From the NCBI GenBank assembly GCA_947095535.1, contig OX352772.1, forward strand, positions 313,544,018 through 313,608,017: a stretch of 64,000 nt of DNA, in the 5' to 3' direction. A program made the translations under genes and the position numbers. The notes beneath the pieces are model-generated. The model was not told the DNA's origin, searched no databases, and was given only the letters and a program-made list of their open reading frames with translations. Below are positions 13,405-25,218 of this stretch, one piece after another (position 1 is the first letter of the stretch; each line of letters begins with the position of its first letter). This DNA comes from Poecilobothrus nobilitatus (taxonomy: Eukaryota > Arthropoda > Insecta > Diptera > Dolichopodidae).

Positions 13405-13478
13405 AGGGCGTGAATGGAGTTTGAACTTAAGACCTTTCGAATGAAAGGCCGAAGAGAGTTTTTTTAACCTATATGCCA
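13405..13478 (-). repeat. tRNA-like (pol III) repeat fragment
   Basis: On the minus strand an A-box-like TGGCATATAGGTTAA is followed by a short stem (CCTTTC with GAAAGG) where an anticodon arm would be, then a B-box-like AGTTCAAACTCC (13,416-13,428). Arm lengths do not fit a working tRNA, so this is probably the head of a tRNA-derived SINE. Confidence 0.4.
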
Positions 13479-13479
13479 T

Positions 13480-16400
13480 TAATCTGATGATCAAAGAAAT
13501 ATAATTTGCAATAATTGAATAATTCACCACTGTTAATTGCAAAAATATGTCTAAATAGCTCGAATTTGAATGTTTAACCCTAATGTATGTTCTTCTAAGG
13601 CGGGACTCGGACTCCATACAAAGTTTACCCAACTCTAAACTTTTAACCTTAAGGTTACTTTAAACCTTAGCGCGCGCGCCAACTTTTTAATTGTGGTTAT
13701 ATGCAGAAAACAGTATACAATTAATTTTGTAATTAGATATTACAAAAATATAACATCTTAAATCAAGTTTATAAAATGTGTTAGATCATTAAAAGCTAAT
13801 TTAGTTCATTTTACTAAATACCAATTGAAAGTGTAAAACATTTCAAATTTCGTTATTATCATTCATCATGTATTAATTTTTAAATCAAAATAAAAATTTA
13901 GCATTCATTATCAATTATCACTATGTTATCACTATATTATATACTAAAAACATTTGAAAGGTACCTTCAAAACAATTACATTGGACGGTAACAACATATC
14001 TTCCAAAAAAAACAAAAAATTTAAAAACTAATTTTCCAACTAACCTTTTTTTTTATTTTGTAGTTCATATGAAATGAAATTGAAAAATAACGAATTTTCC
14101 AAAATTATCTTTTCATATTATTTAAGTTTAATCACCTCAAACATGTGCCAACCTAATATACCTACACTCCAATTTTCAAATGACCATTAATGACCAACAT
14201 TAATAACTATAAAATAATTTTCATTTTTCATTTCTATTTAATCCATATTTAATGTCAGAAGAACTTTAATTCTTTTTATTTTATATCTCTTTTTCTCCCA
14301 TATAAAAATGATTTTAATAATTTTCACTTTCTTTTTTTACTAAGTGAACAAAAACTATCCAAACATGGAAATTGTTTTAGATATTTAATGAGTAGTAAAT
14401 CAAATTTTTGGCGTCTCTTGTTTTTAGTTTTCTGTTTTAATGTTCTTTTTTTTTATTATTAGTAAAAACAACAAATCAAAATATAAAAGCCAGTACAATA
14501 TTTAAAAACAAGGTTACCATTTTGTATTTAAATGAATATTTCTTTTGCTAATATATTAAATAAAATAAATGAAGATTGAAGTTTTCATAGGTTTGCATTG
14601 TTCTGGGTACGGTTAGAGGAATGTTTGACCATAAAACTTATTGAACGATTACTCATTGTATTGTTCTGGGCACTAAGGAAGGAGAGTTGAGAATTAAAAT
14701 TTTAATTATAGTCATTTTTTGGAAGATTTATTTTTCAAGACGTTGACATTACCATCAACCTTCACTACTTATATATTATGTTTTAACGAATAATTTAAGA
14801 ACACGGTATTTCATAAAACTATATGATAAAGTTAGTTTTGAATTAATGATTCTGACCAATAAAATTCTTATCTAATGATTTATTTCAATTAATTTATAAC
14901 AATTTTTAAAAATTCTTCTTTTATATTTAGTGAAGACAGCAACCTTTTCATGAATAAAATAAATTACAATAAATTTTAACAAAATTTGTACCCACAATAA
15001 ATTATTGAAAATTTACAATTTTATTCTGTTCATTTTTTCAATTGTATATTGAAATGACCTCAAATTTAGGCATTTTAGCTAAAAAATAAGTTAAATTATT
15101 TAAATAATGAAAATTTTAAATAGGCAAAAATAAGTAAATGTTAGATATCTGTTGACATTATAATGAATAGTGCTGCAAATCTATAAAAAGTTTTTATTTT
15201 AATGACTTGTTTTACCTAGTTAATTGAATTACCAATCTATCCTTGTACAAAAAATTATGTTAATTTTCCTGATCTTGCTTAACAAAGTTCCGATGAAAGT
15301 TACTTAAGGTTGATATATCTTCTCCTCCTTTTAATAACTTATTTAGGGCGTAGTGACATAATTTCATTTTCAAAACGTACTCTCAGGAAATTTAAACAGA
15401 TGGTTTCTCCTTGCCTGCCTGATCATATGCCATAGATCACATTTAAGTAGTTTATCCAGCATCCTCGGGACAAGAAAGTTCCCCGTCGCACAGCTGCTTG
15501 CTTCCCATAAACTTTAACTTCCATTGGCGACTCCCGCCTATACTACGCGGAGGAGTGTATTTATATTTTCTTTTCCTTAAGCTTAACCGAAAATGACATT
15601 TTCTAATTTTTTGTTTTGTAAACAAGAATAATGTTTTTAGGACAACGTGTGCGTACCACTTTTAACTGTCTATTCAATATTTGTAAATAACCCTATCAAA
15701 AGAACAAATTTTAAGTTTTCCTCTTCCTGCGATCGATACTGTGGTTGACATAGCCGATTTTTTTTTTTAGTAACTTAAAATAGCTGAAACAAAACATTTT
15801 ATTGAATATTTATCATTTTATAAGCACATTTTTAATTTATAATAAGAGGTAATCAAAAAGATAAAGTGAGTTAATATAAATTAAGATACTTCAAGTCATC
15901 ATTAGATCTAAAATTGCGATACCCCGTACGGTCCTAAAGACAAACAGAGTTTTTAGTGGTGAAGACAGATTTTTTAGGGTATCTCTGTTAAAGGAATTTA
16001 TGTCCTGTAATAATAATCACTTGGGAATCACAAAAGAACTGTACTTCGTTGACAAGACATGGTTATTTCCAATAGAGTCAAACTACCCTTTTTCTATAAA
16101 ATTTTAGGTAGATATCATTAATAATTTTTTTTAATATTTTACGTATCATAGAGATTCTTGCGGCTGTCAAACATAAACTTGTAAAATATTATTGAAAATT
16201 ACTCAATAACCAATTAATTAAATCAAGAAACAGACACTTGACACAGATAATTTACATGTAATATTAATAAAAAGAAATATTTTATCATCTGTTCAGATTA
16301 TTCATAAAAATTTTCACCAAAACATTGTAAAAAAAAAAAAAACTAGATCAAAAATAGGTATGTGGGAAAATTTATTTAAATTTACGGTATTGGGAAAATT

Positions 16401-17312
16401 TTTATTGAATTAAATAAATTTGTATCAAAAATTATTTTGTTGTAAAATTCCCGGGAATTTACCAATTCTGCGTGTAATTAAATATTAATAATTAATTAAT
16501 TAACAAAAAAGAAAAATACAATATACATCTATAAATAATTTTATTTTGAATTATGAATATGAGTTAAATAAAATGAATTTTGTTAAAAATGAATGAAAAA
16601 GCTTTTGAAAAAGCTTTTGTCATACTGAATATATAAAAATTTGCTAAAAAAAATTATGTCAAAATTGTCAATCTTGGAATTTCATTAAGAAACACTAATA
16701 TGGTAATTTGCCATTTAAAATGTATATATATATATTTAGAAATTGTAAATCAGTACAAGATATTATTTTCAAGGTCTTTAACATACTGTATTAAAACATC
16801 CGAATTTATATGTTTCATTATCTCCGTCTATTAAATAAAATTACTTTTTTTTTATACGTACGTAGGTAACTAAGCTACATTATAAAATTTCAAAAAAAAA
16901 AAACAAAAGAAAAGAAAACAAGTTATTTTTATTAGATACTCAAAATAATATTATAACATATGTACATATAACGCTTTTTTAAATTCATATTTTTTTTTAG
17001 CAATTTACATTACGTTAATTATTATTTGGATAATCTTAATTTTATTTGCATTTTTAATTTTATAGTACGTCATAGAACTATTCATCAATTTTATTCAGAA
17101 AAAAAAAAAAACCCAATTATTTAAACTATAATAATTATATATAATTAATTTTTTTTTTTAATATTTGGTTGGCTTTAAAAAGCTTTTATAAAAACTGCAC
17201 AAAACAACTTTACCATAGTTGAGTTATTTAGAGAATTCTATTATAAGTTGATAAAATTTCATCAATAATTTCGTCTTCGGTTCAGACCCCGTTTAGATCA
17301 TACAAAAAAAAA
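13480..17312. other. AT-rich non-coding stretch with one GC-rich patch
   Basis: No gene is supported. A GC-richer patch at about 15,400-15,560 includes 'catcctcgggacaag', 'cccgtcgcacagctgc' and 'gactcccgcctatactacg'. It differs strongly in base composition from its surroundings and looks like imported transposon sequence, but neither strand gave a recognisable protein. A second moderate patch lies at 15,905-16,085. Confidence 0.45.
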
Positions 17313-17742
17313 TGGCGACATGTCATAGTCCCCGCAGTCATAATCCCCTAAAAAAATATGGGTCTTTTGGCTCACTTGAAGTGGGCCATAATCTCCTAAA
17401 ACTGTTTGGGCCTTATGTCTCACCAGCATTGAGACATAATAAAGCCTTAAACTCGGTATGGCCCTAACAGTTTTAGGGGATTATGTCCCACTTCTAATGA
17501 GTCAAAAGAACCTAATTTTTTTTCGGAATTATGACTTCGGGGATTATAACACGTCGCTATTATTTTGAAAAAAATTTCAATATTTGGTGGGTCATAAGAC
17601 CAATTTTTTTTGGGGGATTGTGTCTCTTTGCTTGTGAGACATAGTCCAAACGTTTTCGAGAATTATGTCCCACTTTTAGTGAGTCAAAAGTCCCAAATTT
17701 TTTTTGGGGGATTATGACTTCGGGGATTATGACACGTCGCCA
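17313..17742. mobile_element. Three-armed foldback element
   Basis: Arm 1 (17,313-17,430) starts TGGCGACATGTCATAGTCC and contains 'gtcataatcccctaaaa' and 'aagtgggccataatctcc'. Arm 2 (about 17,455-17,558) is its reverse complement, ending 'acgtcgct'. Between them lies a small palindrome, TTATGTCTCA with TGAGACATAA. A third segment (17,576-17,742) repeats the centre palindrome and the arm-2 orientation, ending 'gacacgtcgcca'. This suggests one complete foldback and one that lost its left arm. No protein and no confirmed target duplication. Confidence 0.6.
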
Positions 17743-17849
17743 AAAAAATAAGTAATAATTTTATATTGTAGTAATGTATGTATATTATAATGTCAATCAG
17801 TATATATAGTAATAATAATAAAAATAGCTGCTACACTGGATTAATTACT

Positions 17850-18065
17850 TCATGCAGAAAAGTTCCATGTACTACTGCAAGTTGTAACTGACTTCATTTA
17901 GTCTTGTTCACATGAAGTCTTGTTCACATACAGTCTTCTTCCCAATTCAAACTTTTTCCATCCAGTTCTATCCTTTCTTTTCCTTACTCTCCATTCAATA
18001 TATTTGGTGTAAAGTAAGTTAAGAATTTCCATTGCTAAGGTGGGTTTAGTCAGTAATAATCTAAA
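17850..18065 (+). mobile_element. LINE or SINE 3'-end-like repeat, related to 32,985-33,245
   Basis: It shares ordered words with the 32,985-33,245 segment: 'tcatgcag', 'tactactgcaagttgtaact' versus 'tactgttgcatgttgtagtaact', a 'tcctttctttt' or 'ctttcctatc' tract, and a common terminus 'ggtgggtttagtcagtaat' versus 'ggtggatttaatcagtaat'. Both run into AAT-rich simple sequence, as at the 3' end of a retroposon. The family was not identified. Confidence 0.5.
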
Positions 18066-18654
18066 ATTCTCAAGCGGGGTATTTCACAGTTTTTTTTTTG
18101 AAAAAAAAAAAACATTTTTCGAATAAATGAACTAAAGCAAATCAAGGGCATTTCGAACTCAAAAACTTGATTTTACTATTTTTTTGCATTTTACAATTAC
18201 TAAAAAATGCTACAAAGGATGCCTCTAAAAAAACTCATTTTAGTTAAGAAATGAAATGAAATGTTGGTTTAATGTTGCTTGGCAGGAAATCTAAGAAATG
18301 TAACTTAAAAGTAGCTTGGCAAGACATTCTCCAATATGCTAAAGATTAATATTCTTTTATTTTTAATAACCTCTGCAGTAGTTTCACAAAATGTTTAGTT
18401 GAATAATTTATTATTTCATCTCTATCAATTATGGTGTCTTTATTATACCAAATTAAATTGTTCGAGCGTTTTAGCTCCCATAATGAATTATAATATTTTT
18501 TGGAACATTTTTCAAAACAAAATTTTATTCTTATTTTAAATCTGCCTATCTGTTCGTTTGTCTTTCCGTCAATCATTATCAGTTATTGTTAAGATTTCAT
18601 TTATTTTGCATAAAATTACATATAATATAAAATGACATAGAATATTAACTAAAA
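18066..18654. other. AT-rich non-coding stretch
   Basis: Nothing supportable. The 76-residue minus frame at 18,346-18,576 was considered but has no family features. Confidence 0.45.
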
Positions 18655-19414
18655 GAAGAAAGAATACAGTTGCCTTTGTCAACTCTTAGATACCTGTACG
18701 AACCGTTAGTATGTTCACAGCCTGTCACTCACTGTCATTTTAAAATAATTTGGGTGAATTTTATAATTTCGAGAACTATGGGTTGTACACATATTCAAAC
18801 TATATGTTTATACATTCTTCAAAAGCAGATTCTAACCTTCCACATAACGATTATCAATCCAAAACTAAAAACTTTAATAAAATACATATATGTATGTAAA
18901 TACGGCGCTATATAATATACATCTATACTCTTATCATTCATTAATCAGTGACATATACGATATGTAAATAAGCATGATATTATATAAGTATGTATGTATA
19001 TCAATATCATATAAATAAAAATTCTTCAAGCAACAGTTATGTTGTTTATTTATTTACATTTTTTTGTACTACGCATTATATCCTCAACAATTTCAAATTA
19101 TCGAGTAAAACAAATGCAAAAAATTTGTTGAAGAAATTTGTTAGAAAATTTGAAAAAATCAAGTAACACTTTCGTCAATTATAAAGTAACCGTATATTAT
19201 TAAAAAAAGTTGATAACAGAAATAAGAGTATAATGTTGAAGCTTTAATTTTTATGTATTGCTTCAAAAAAAATGTTAACAGGTGTTTAAGTTACAGGACG
19301 GACGGGCATGGTTTAATCGACTCAGAATTTGATTCTGATCTTTGAAAGTATATCTAGCTCGCTTATTTCGAGGTGTTACAAACGGAGAAGTAATTTTATT
19401 ATACCCGATACTTA
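18655..19414 (+). mobile_element. Helentron-like element, subfamily B, internally deleted copy
   Basis: It starts with 'gaatacagttgcctttgtcaa' and the subterminal 'atacctgtacgaaccg', then carries the subfamily B unique region and the word 'cttcaagcaacagttatg'. It jumps from 'gtttaagttacagg' straight into 'cggacgggcatgg' near 19,300, so the homologous core is deleted. It ends 'ttttattatacccgata', with the terminal hairpin collapsed. It is about 760 bp against about 1.55 kb for the two long B copies. The 81-residue frame at 18,670-18,915 is a reading of this repeat. Confidence 0.7.
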
Positions 19415-20482
19415 TCATACAGATATAATGATTGTCAATTGTATTGTTAATCAGTAATTAACCATTTTAATTAATCTACAATATGTGATTTGGTGTATCG
19501 GGAACATTACATTTACATGTACAAGCGGCTTTAATAAATATTTAAAATTTTATTGTCTTGCATATTTCTATAGAAAAAATTAAAGAAAGAAAATTATTCA
19601 ATATTATTATACTTTAATTCTCAAATTATCCTTTAAGTTTTAAAAATGTTTAAAATAATTTTGGAATAAACTTTTAATTTTAATTGGTAATTTGATTACT
19701 TTGGTTCATAATATAAAATAAATAAAATTCATAATATAAAACTCTACAACATAGGTAGATACAAATTACAACCTCTACATAAACGTTCAATAATGAATAA
19801 AATTAATTAATTTAAAAGTTTTTATTTAATTATTATTTTTTTTTTTTTTATTTTATTCTTCAATTACAACGTATAATGAAGGAAATGGTTCATTAATTTA
19901 AAAATCTAGACAACTTCCAAAAAATGTAAACTTTACAAGTACATTATTATTTCAGAAAGTATAAAAAGGGTTGGCATGATAAACTATATATAAGTTTCGT
20001 TAATTTAAATTCTTTATTTATCTTCTTTTATTTATTTATCTTTTTGGCACATTTCCAAACAATTTTTATGAAAAATTGTGCCTTTTAGTTTCATTCTGCC
20101 CGTCCGTTCGTCCGTCTGTTTACAAAACTTCTATACCGTTAAAGAACAAGCAATGAGATTTTAACCATGGGTAGATCTCATAAAAATTATGTTGTAAAAC
20201 AACCTTTCCATGTAGTTCCATCTATTACGGAGATACAGCCCCGCAAACTTTTAAAAAAGCCCTATTTTTAAAAATGTATATCTCAAGTTCTACTTAATAT
20301 TTTCGTTTTAATTTAAAAACGCCATTCGACAGGAATTTTTTCAAAACCCCTGTTTAAGAATTGTTAGGGCTCAAAAATTTAAAATTTTGCTATTTTAAGA
20401 CACTTGTAACTTAAGCACCTGTACAAATTTTTCCTAAAAACGAAGACAGGAAATTTACTTACTTCTATAAAACAATATAAAA

Positions 20483-21476
20483 ACGAGGAATAGTGCAGTA
20501 GAGTAGACTGTGTCAACTCTGGGATACTCGTATGAACGTAATATATCCCGTTTTCTATAAAACTTGATCATCTTTTAAAAACTTTCAGATGTTTTAGTAT
20601 CGACTTTAACTGCAGAGATATATTTATGTAAATTGTGGAGTTGTATGACAGCTACCCGAATCTATTGCACAAGCACAACCAAATTTTACACAAGTTTTTG
20701 CCATAAAACTTGATCATTATTTATAAGATTTTAGACGCCTAGCTTTATTAAATTCCAAGAAATACAAGAAACCTGAACCGACCAAAATTAGACCAATCAA
20801 ATTTTACAAAAGTTTTTGGCATGTAATTCGACATCTCTTCACTAAATTTCAGATACCTAGCTTCAGTAGACACTGAGTTATTTTCATTTAAAAAGGGAAG
20901 TTGTATGACAGCTACCCGAACCTGTTGCACCAGCACAACTAAATTTTACAAATGTTGTGGTCATAAAACATGATCATCATTTGTAAGATTTCAAAACCCT
21001 AGGTTCATTAAGTTCCAAGAGCTGCAAGAAGCCTGACGTGGCTGTTTTAGACCAACCAAATTTTACAAAAGTTGTCGGCATGTAACTCGACACCTCTTTA
21101 CTAAATTTCAGGTTCCTAGCTTCAGTAGACACTGAGTTATTTTCATTTAAAAAGAGAATTTGTATGACAGCTACCCGTACCTGTCGTACCATCACAACCA
21201 AGTTTTACGGAAGTTGTGGTCATAAAATATGATCATTATTTGCAAAATTTCAGATACCTAGTTTGAATAGACACTGAGTTATTTCCATTTAAAGAAAGAA
21301 GTTGTATGGCAGCTGCTCGAATCCGGCCGCTGATAATGCTGGAGATAAATAGCAAAACTAACAATTTTGCAAAAGTGATGTGATTCGATTCGATTCGATT
21401 CGATTCGATTCTGAGCCGATCCATACCTTGGCAAATTTATCAAACGCTTGAACATAGTTCATACGGGTATAATAAT
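20483..21476 (+). mobile_element. Helentron-like element, subfamily C, nested in a subfamily A copy
   Basis: It opens with ACGAGGAATAGTGCAGTAGAG, related to the B start ACGAGGAAGAATACAG, followed by 'tgtcaactctgggatactcg', which parallels the B phrase 'tgtcaactcttagatacccg'. Its end is 'gttcatacgggtataataat'. The subterminal repeats ATACTCGTATGAAC and GTTCATACGGGTAT pair with one mismatch. The interior is a tandem array of about 260-bp units. Subfamily A sequence lies on both sides, so the insertion order is A first, then C. Confidence 0.6.
20640..21320. repeat. Tandem array, unit about 260 bp
   Basis: The phrase 'tgtatgacagctacccg' starts near 20,641, 20,901 and 21,160 (spacings about 260 and 259), and a worn form appears at about 21,302. 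Each unit also holds 'gacactgagttattttcattt' or 'ccaaattttac' and 'cataaaacttgatcat' variants. Minus-strand frames at 20,748, 20,977 and 21,236 are repeated readings of this unit, not genes. A short ATTCG microsatellite (about 21,383-21,411) follows. Confidence 0.7.
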
Positions 21477-21710
21477 GCAATATTTTGCAATTTACTACTT
21501 AAATTCCATAATTACCGTTATGTGAAAACCAAATTTAGAATGATTTTTCTTTCTTCATAACCCCGCACGCAAGTTTCTAACGCTGAGATATTATATGAAA
21601 TTCTAAAAAAAATTTCAAATTTTGGTGCAATCCACAGTTCTAAACAGTTTTGTATTGTCTTTTGAGAATGTGCGTTTTTAAAAACCATTGGTTTACATTC
21701 TGCCTTGTTT

Positions 21711-23393
21711 ATTTTTTTTTTTTTTCAATTTGTGTCATACATTTTTGTTTTATTTTGTTTTTTTTATTATTTATAAATACGATTTGTATTATTGGTTTGA
21801 AGCTTGTGTTCATCTTTCAATTGAAGAGTCTCACATGACTTTTAATTTTCGTTCATTATTTCATTCAAACATTTAACTTTTCTTTACTGATTTAATAAAA
21901 TCTGTTGTTTCGTAATACCCATTCCAATATTTTCTTCTTGTGATTCATATGGTTCAATATTTTCTTTGGCTTTGTTTATTATTCTGATCCATAAAGTAAA
22001 CTTATATATAGGTAAAAAATTAAAAAAAAAAAAAATTTTTAAAGTTTTTTCAACCTAATCAATTACTCTTCAAGAAGCATTTAATAAAAAAAAAACAAAA
22101 AAGAATTTGTATACATTCAGACTTGTGTCTTAGAAAATTCATTATATTAATGAAACACCTGAAGATAGTAGCCAAGGTATTAACCCTTTTATTGTAATTT
22201 AATTGGCATCTTTTGTTTTCTTTTGTTACTTTTTGCATTCAATCTAACCAAATATTATCGTCTGCGATTGTTTTTTTTCTTTAACCATTAAATATCTTAG
22301 TTTATGGGCTTGACTTGTTATCTTCTTTTTTTTTTACTTTAATTTCATTTTTTTTTTTTTCTTTAAACCATATGAATCCAATATTTATTGAGTGGTAGCA
22401 GATGTTTGTATCATTTATAGGAGTACTTAAGAATATATTTGTAAAGAAAAGAATAACTTGAAACAGTCTTTTCTTTTGTACAAAAGTACTTTCAATTTAA
22501 AAATAAATTGTCAAATTGTAAAGTAAAAACTAAACAGTTGGGGCACTGTAAAATAAAACTTAAACAGTTGGGGTAACATAAAATAAAAATATTAAATAGT
22601 GGATACCACTTTGTTGTTAATATCAAGTTTCATAATCAATTTTGAAATATCACCTCAACATTACCATAATGCCCTAGAACATGTCTACTACACTGAACTT
22701 TGGAAAACAAACATACAAATGTGATTATACTGACTCAAAAATAAAAGATTTTCTTCAAGCTAATGTAACAAAATGTGATTAATTAATCAATAATTAATAA
22801 ATCAACTGCTCAACTAAATTTGTTCGATGCTGCTAAAAAATAAAATACGGTAAGCATTTAATAAGCTTGGGGAGAATTGACGGAATTTCGATTCTGAAAA
22901 ATAGATTAGCAACAACTTCTTTTAATATAGTTTTAAAAGGCCAAGATGTTCGAAAGGCAAACAATTCTGAGCGATCGAAATGGTACAATGAGTACAATGA
23001 GTCCATAGTTTACCTAACTATTTATTATAAAATTAAAATTATTGTGCAGAACCGATCAATATTTTTATTTTCCTCTTTTTGAATTTATCTGAAATTTTGA
23101 ACCGGTTTTTTTTTAATGTTTTAAAAGAAACATTGAAATTTTTTAGAAATTAAAGTAATATTTTTTAAGGATTCACTCTTAATTGCAATTTTTTTTTAAT
23201 CAGTCCTACAACGACCGTCTAGTGAATTAAAGATGTTATTTACAAGGGATATTAATTCTTTTTTACTTAATTTTGCTATAGTACGTTTTTTTTTATTATA
23301 TTTTATTTTTATATTATTTGTATTAATTAATTTTCATTCAATGCGGTATAAATAATTAAATATTTTAAATTTGATTTTGTTTAAAATAACTAG
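21711..23393. other. AT-rich non-coding stretch upstream of the exons
   Basis: T-rich tracts, A-runs and a short direct repeat of 'taaacagttgggg' near 22,530-22,575. A 71-codon frame at 22,867-23,082 precedes the exons on the same strand, but it has no ATG start, no clear splice sites and no family resemblance. Confidence 0.4.
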
Positions 23394-23682
23394 ATTTTCG
23401 CATTTGGCAACTGTGCTGATCGAATTATATATCCTGATGATACAATTTTACAAAAGTTAAACTTAACCTCACCAACAGAGCATACTTTAATGTCAGCTAA
23501 TATTTTTAATAAAGAGAAACAACAAGAATCTGCAAATAATGACAAAATTGAAGCTGTTACTAAGTTTACACCGCCTTCAACAACTTTTAAACCAAGAAAA
23601 TATAAAAATTGTGCATGGTGTTGTGTACAATTAGTTGAAAATAATGATGCTATGCCGAACTCACTTCAAGTGGATTTTAATG
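23394..23682 (+). CDS. Exon 1 of an unrecognised Cys-rich protein gene (5' part not seen)
   Basis: An open frame of about 96 codons runs from a possible acceptor AG at 23,392-23,393 to a strong donor (G/GTAAGAA) after 23,682, ending in phase 1. It can be read from the acceptor without needing the internal ATG at 23,490. The product is Asn/Thr/Glu/Lys-rich, then has a Cys cluster, CAWCC, about 29 residues before the end. Codon use is far less A/T-homopolymeric than in neighbouring chance frames. Together with exon 2 (CEQCC) it gives paired Cys motifs about 29 residues apart, suggestive of a zinc-binding fold. No family was recognised. Whether the gene is live is uncertain because exon 3 is damaged. 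Confidence 0.55.
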
Positions 23683-24767
23683 GTAAGAATTTGTAAATTT
23701 TTTTTACTTAAAAATAAGTACTTAAGTTTAAACAAGGCATCGCAAAAAGTTAAGAAACTTAAAATCATTTTTTTTAATCAAGAAAATTTATTTTTCAATC
23801 TGATCTATCCATAGATAAATTCGGCAGTTCTAAAAACTATTGCACTAAGAATCTTATACTGCTTTTATTTTGCAGTTCTTTTTTCCCCGAAATTTATTTA
23901 TTCATTCTGCGTTTGTAACGACCTTAACATATAATATAAATATATACGTCTTAACAACTTAAGAGTAAAAAAAAAAGATATCTATAATAGGCTTGTTCTA
24001 AAAAGATTGCGACAGATAGTATATTTCTATTTTACGTAAAAGTGTTAGAAGGTTTTTTATGTCTTATGAAATGGTATGACATCATTTATGTTAAGGATCA
24101 GAATGTACAACTTTCACATGTTTGTCACAACAATCTAAATTGTTAAAAGGCTTTATGCTCCTCTATGGCATATATTATCTTGTTTTACTGGAAGATGGTT
24201 GGGTTTAGTTTATTTCCTGATAACAAGAATTATTTAATATATTTTAGCAATATATTTTTAAGATAAATTTTTCCGAAAAAGTTGGTGTCTCTGAAATAGG
24301 ATTATTAGTTTTTGAGTTTGCTGTTATTTCTACCATAGAAGGATCTTAACATAAAATGCTACAACTTCTGTTTTTTAAGTTGTTTAAGCCTGTTTTAATA
24401 AAGCTATCTGTTACTTCACGAAATCAGCGAATAAATTTATGAAGTGTTTATTATTCAATATGAGCTCATTTTCAATTCTGGCCGAACTACTGTGTACTAT
24501 ATCAGTATCAGTACTATAAAACCAATTTTTTACTATACGAAATTTTAGTATAATAATACATACGTATAACCCTGATTTTGTAACCAACTATGAAAATTTC
24601 TCCTAACCTAGAATTTCGCCTATACAAATACATACATATCCCGGAAAACTTCGAGGCCTGATGACTTTCATGGATAAAATATTTTTAAAATGATATTTCA
24701 TTTCAAGTTAAAAAAATTTTTAAGCGATTTTTCATTTATTTAATTAAAAAATTTCAATTATTTATAG

Positions 24768-24881
24768 ACTTACCTATTTGTGAACAATGTTGCAAATTTC
24801 AACCAACAACTGAAGAAGATTATCTTGATGAACCAGATGAAGATGATAAAATTGGAGGAACAGCTATTGCAACACTTTTAG
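24768..24881 (+). CDS. Exon 2 of the same Cys-rich gene
   Basis: Acceptor TTTATAG/ACT at 24,767 and donor TTAG/GTAAAA after 24,881 bound a 114-nt exon in phase 1-1, which joins in frame to exon 1. It encodes LPICEQCCKFQPTTEE, then an acidic run (DYLDEPDEDD), then KIGGTAIATLL. The intron between exons 1 and 2 is 1,085 bp. The matched phases, a length divisible by three, paired Cys motifs and the acidic tail make a real exon much more likely than chance. Confidence 0.6.
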   Translation, partial: TYLFVNNVANFNQQLKKIILMNQMKMIKLEEQLLQHF

Positions 24882-25098
24882 GTAAAAAATAATCAATAAT
24901 TATTATATAATGTAATATATTATATATTCACTTATACAATATATTTATAAAAAGTTGATGTGTACTTAAATGTCTTTTATTTTAATTTTTTTAAATTTAA
25001 TTAATGTATTCAGCAGAAAATTAAATTCCATATTTCAGAAAATGTAAAATAGACTTATCAATTTATTTTATATGACATCGTTCGCTATATTCCTATAG

Positions 25099-25218
25099 AA
25101 ACTCTAGGAAACGAAGAAGAATTGGAAGGAAATAAAATAAAAGAGAAGAATTGGAAGGTAAATTTATTGATGACAAACCTGTTCCAAATTATATAATAGA
25201 TCAGAAGGGAACACATTA
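25099..25218 (+). pseudogene. Probable exon 3 of the Cys-rich gene, disrupted by a 29-nt duplication
   Basis: Acceptor CCTATAG/AAAC at 25,098 opens in the phase expected from exon 2 and gives ETLGNEEELEG. The 14-mer 'gaagaattggaagg' then occurs twice, at 25,116 and 25,145 (offset 29 nt). The original frame soon meets a stop at ATA-TAA. After the second copy the +1 frame continues as KFIDDKPVPNYIIDQKGTH and then a TAG stop. This suggests a frame-shifting tandem duplication in a terminal exon. An alternative is a donor at 25,157 (GGAAG/GTAAAT), which would skip the problem and make the exon intact. Confidence 0.45.

Larger units (their letters stand above)
20045..21710 (-). mobile_element. Helentron-like element, subfamily A, interrupted copy
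   Basis: In minus orientation the 3' hairpin and ACGG microsatellite lie at the left (20,045-20,125, 'ggcacatttccaaac' and 'cccgtccgttcgtccgtctg'). Core words follow: 'ttacggagatacagcc' and 'cgccattcgacagg'. The 5' end is at the right (21,660-21,710, 'aatgtgcgtttttaaaaaccattgg' split by position, ending 'ctgccttgttt'). The interior is interrupted by the subfamily C element at 20,483-21,476. Core sequence resumes at about 21,510 with 'ttaccgttatgtgaaaacc'. Confidence 0.65.

Noticed and set aside
20748..21424. Three minus-strand frames with similar short proteins
   Set aside because: They are repeated readings of the 260-bp tandem unit in a non-coding element, so their similarity does not imply a gene family.
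22867..23082. 71-codon frame upstream of the Cys-rich exons
   Set aside because: No ATG, no convincing splice sites and no motif continuity with exon 1.
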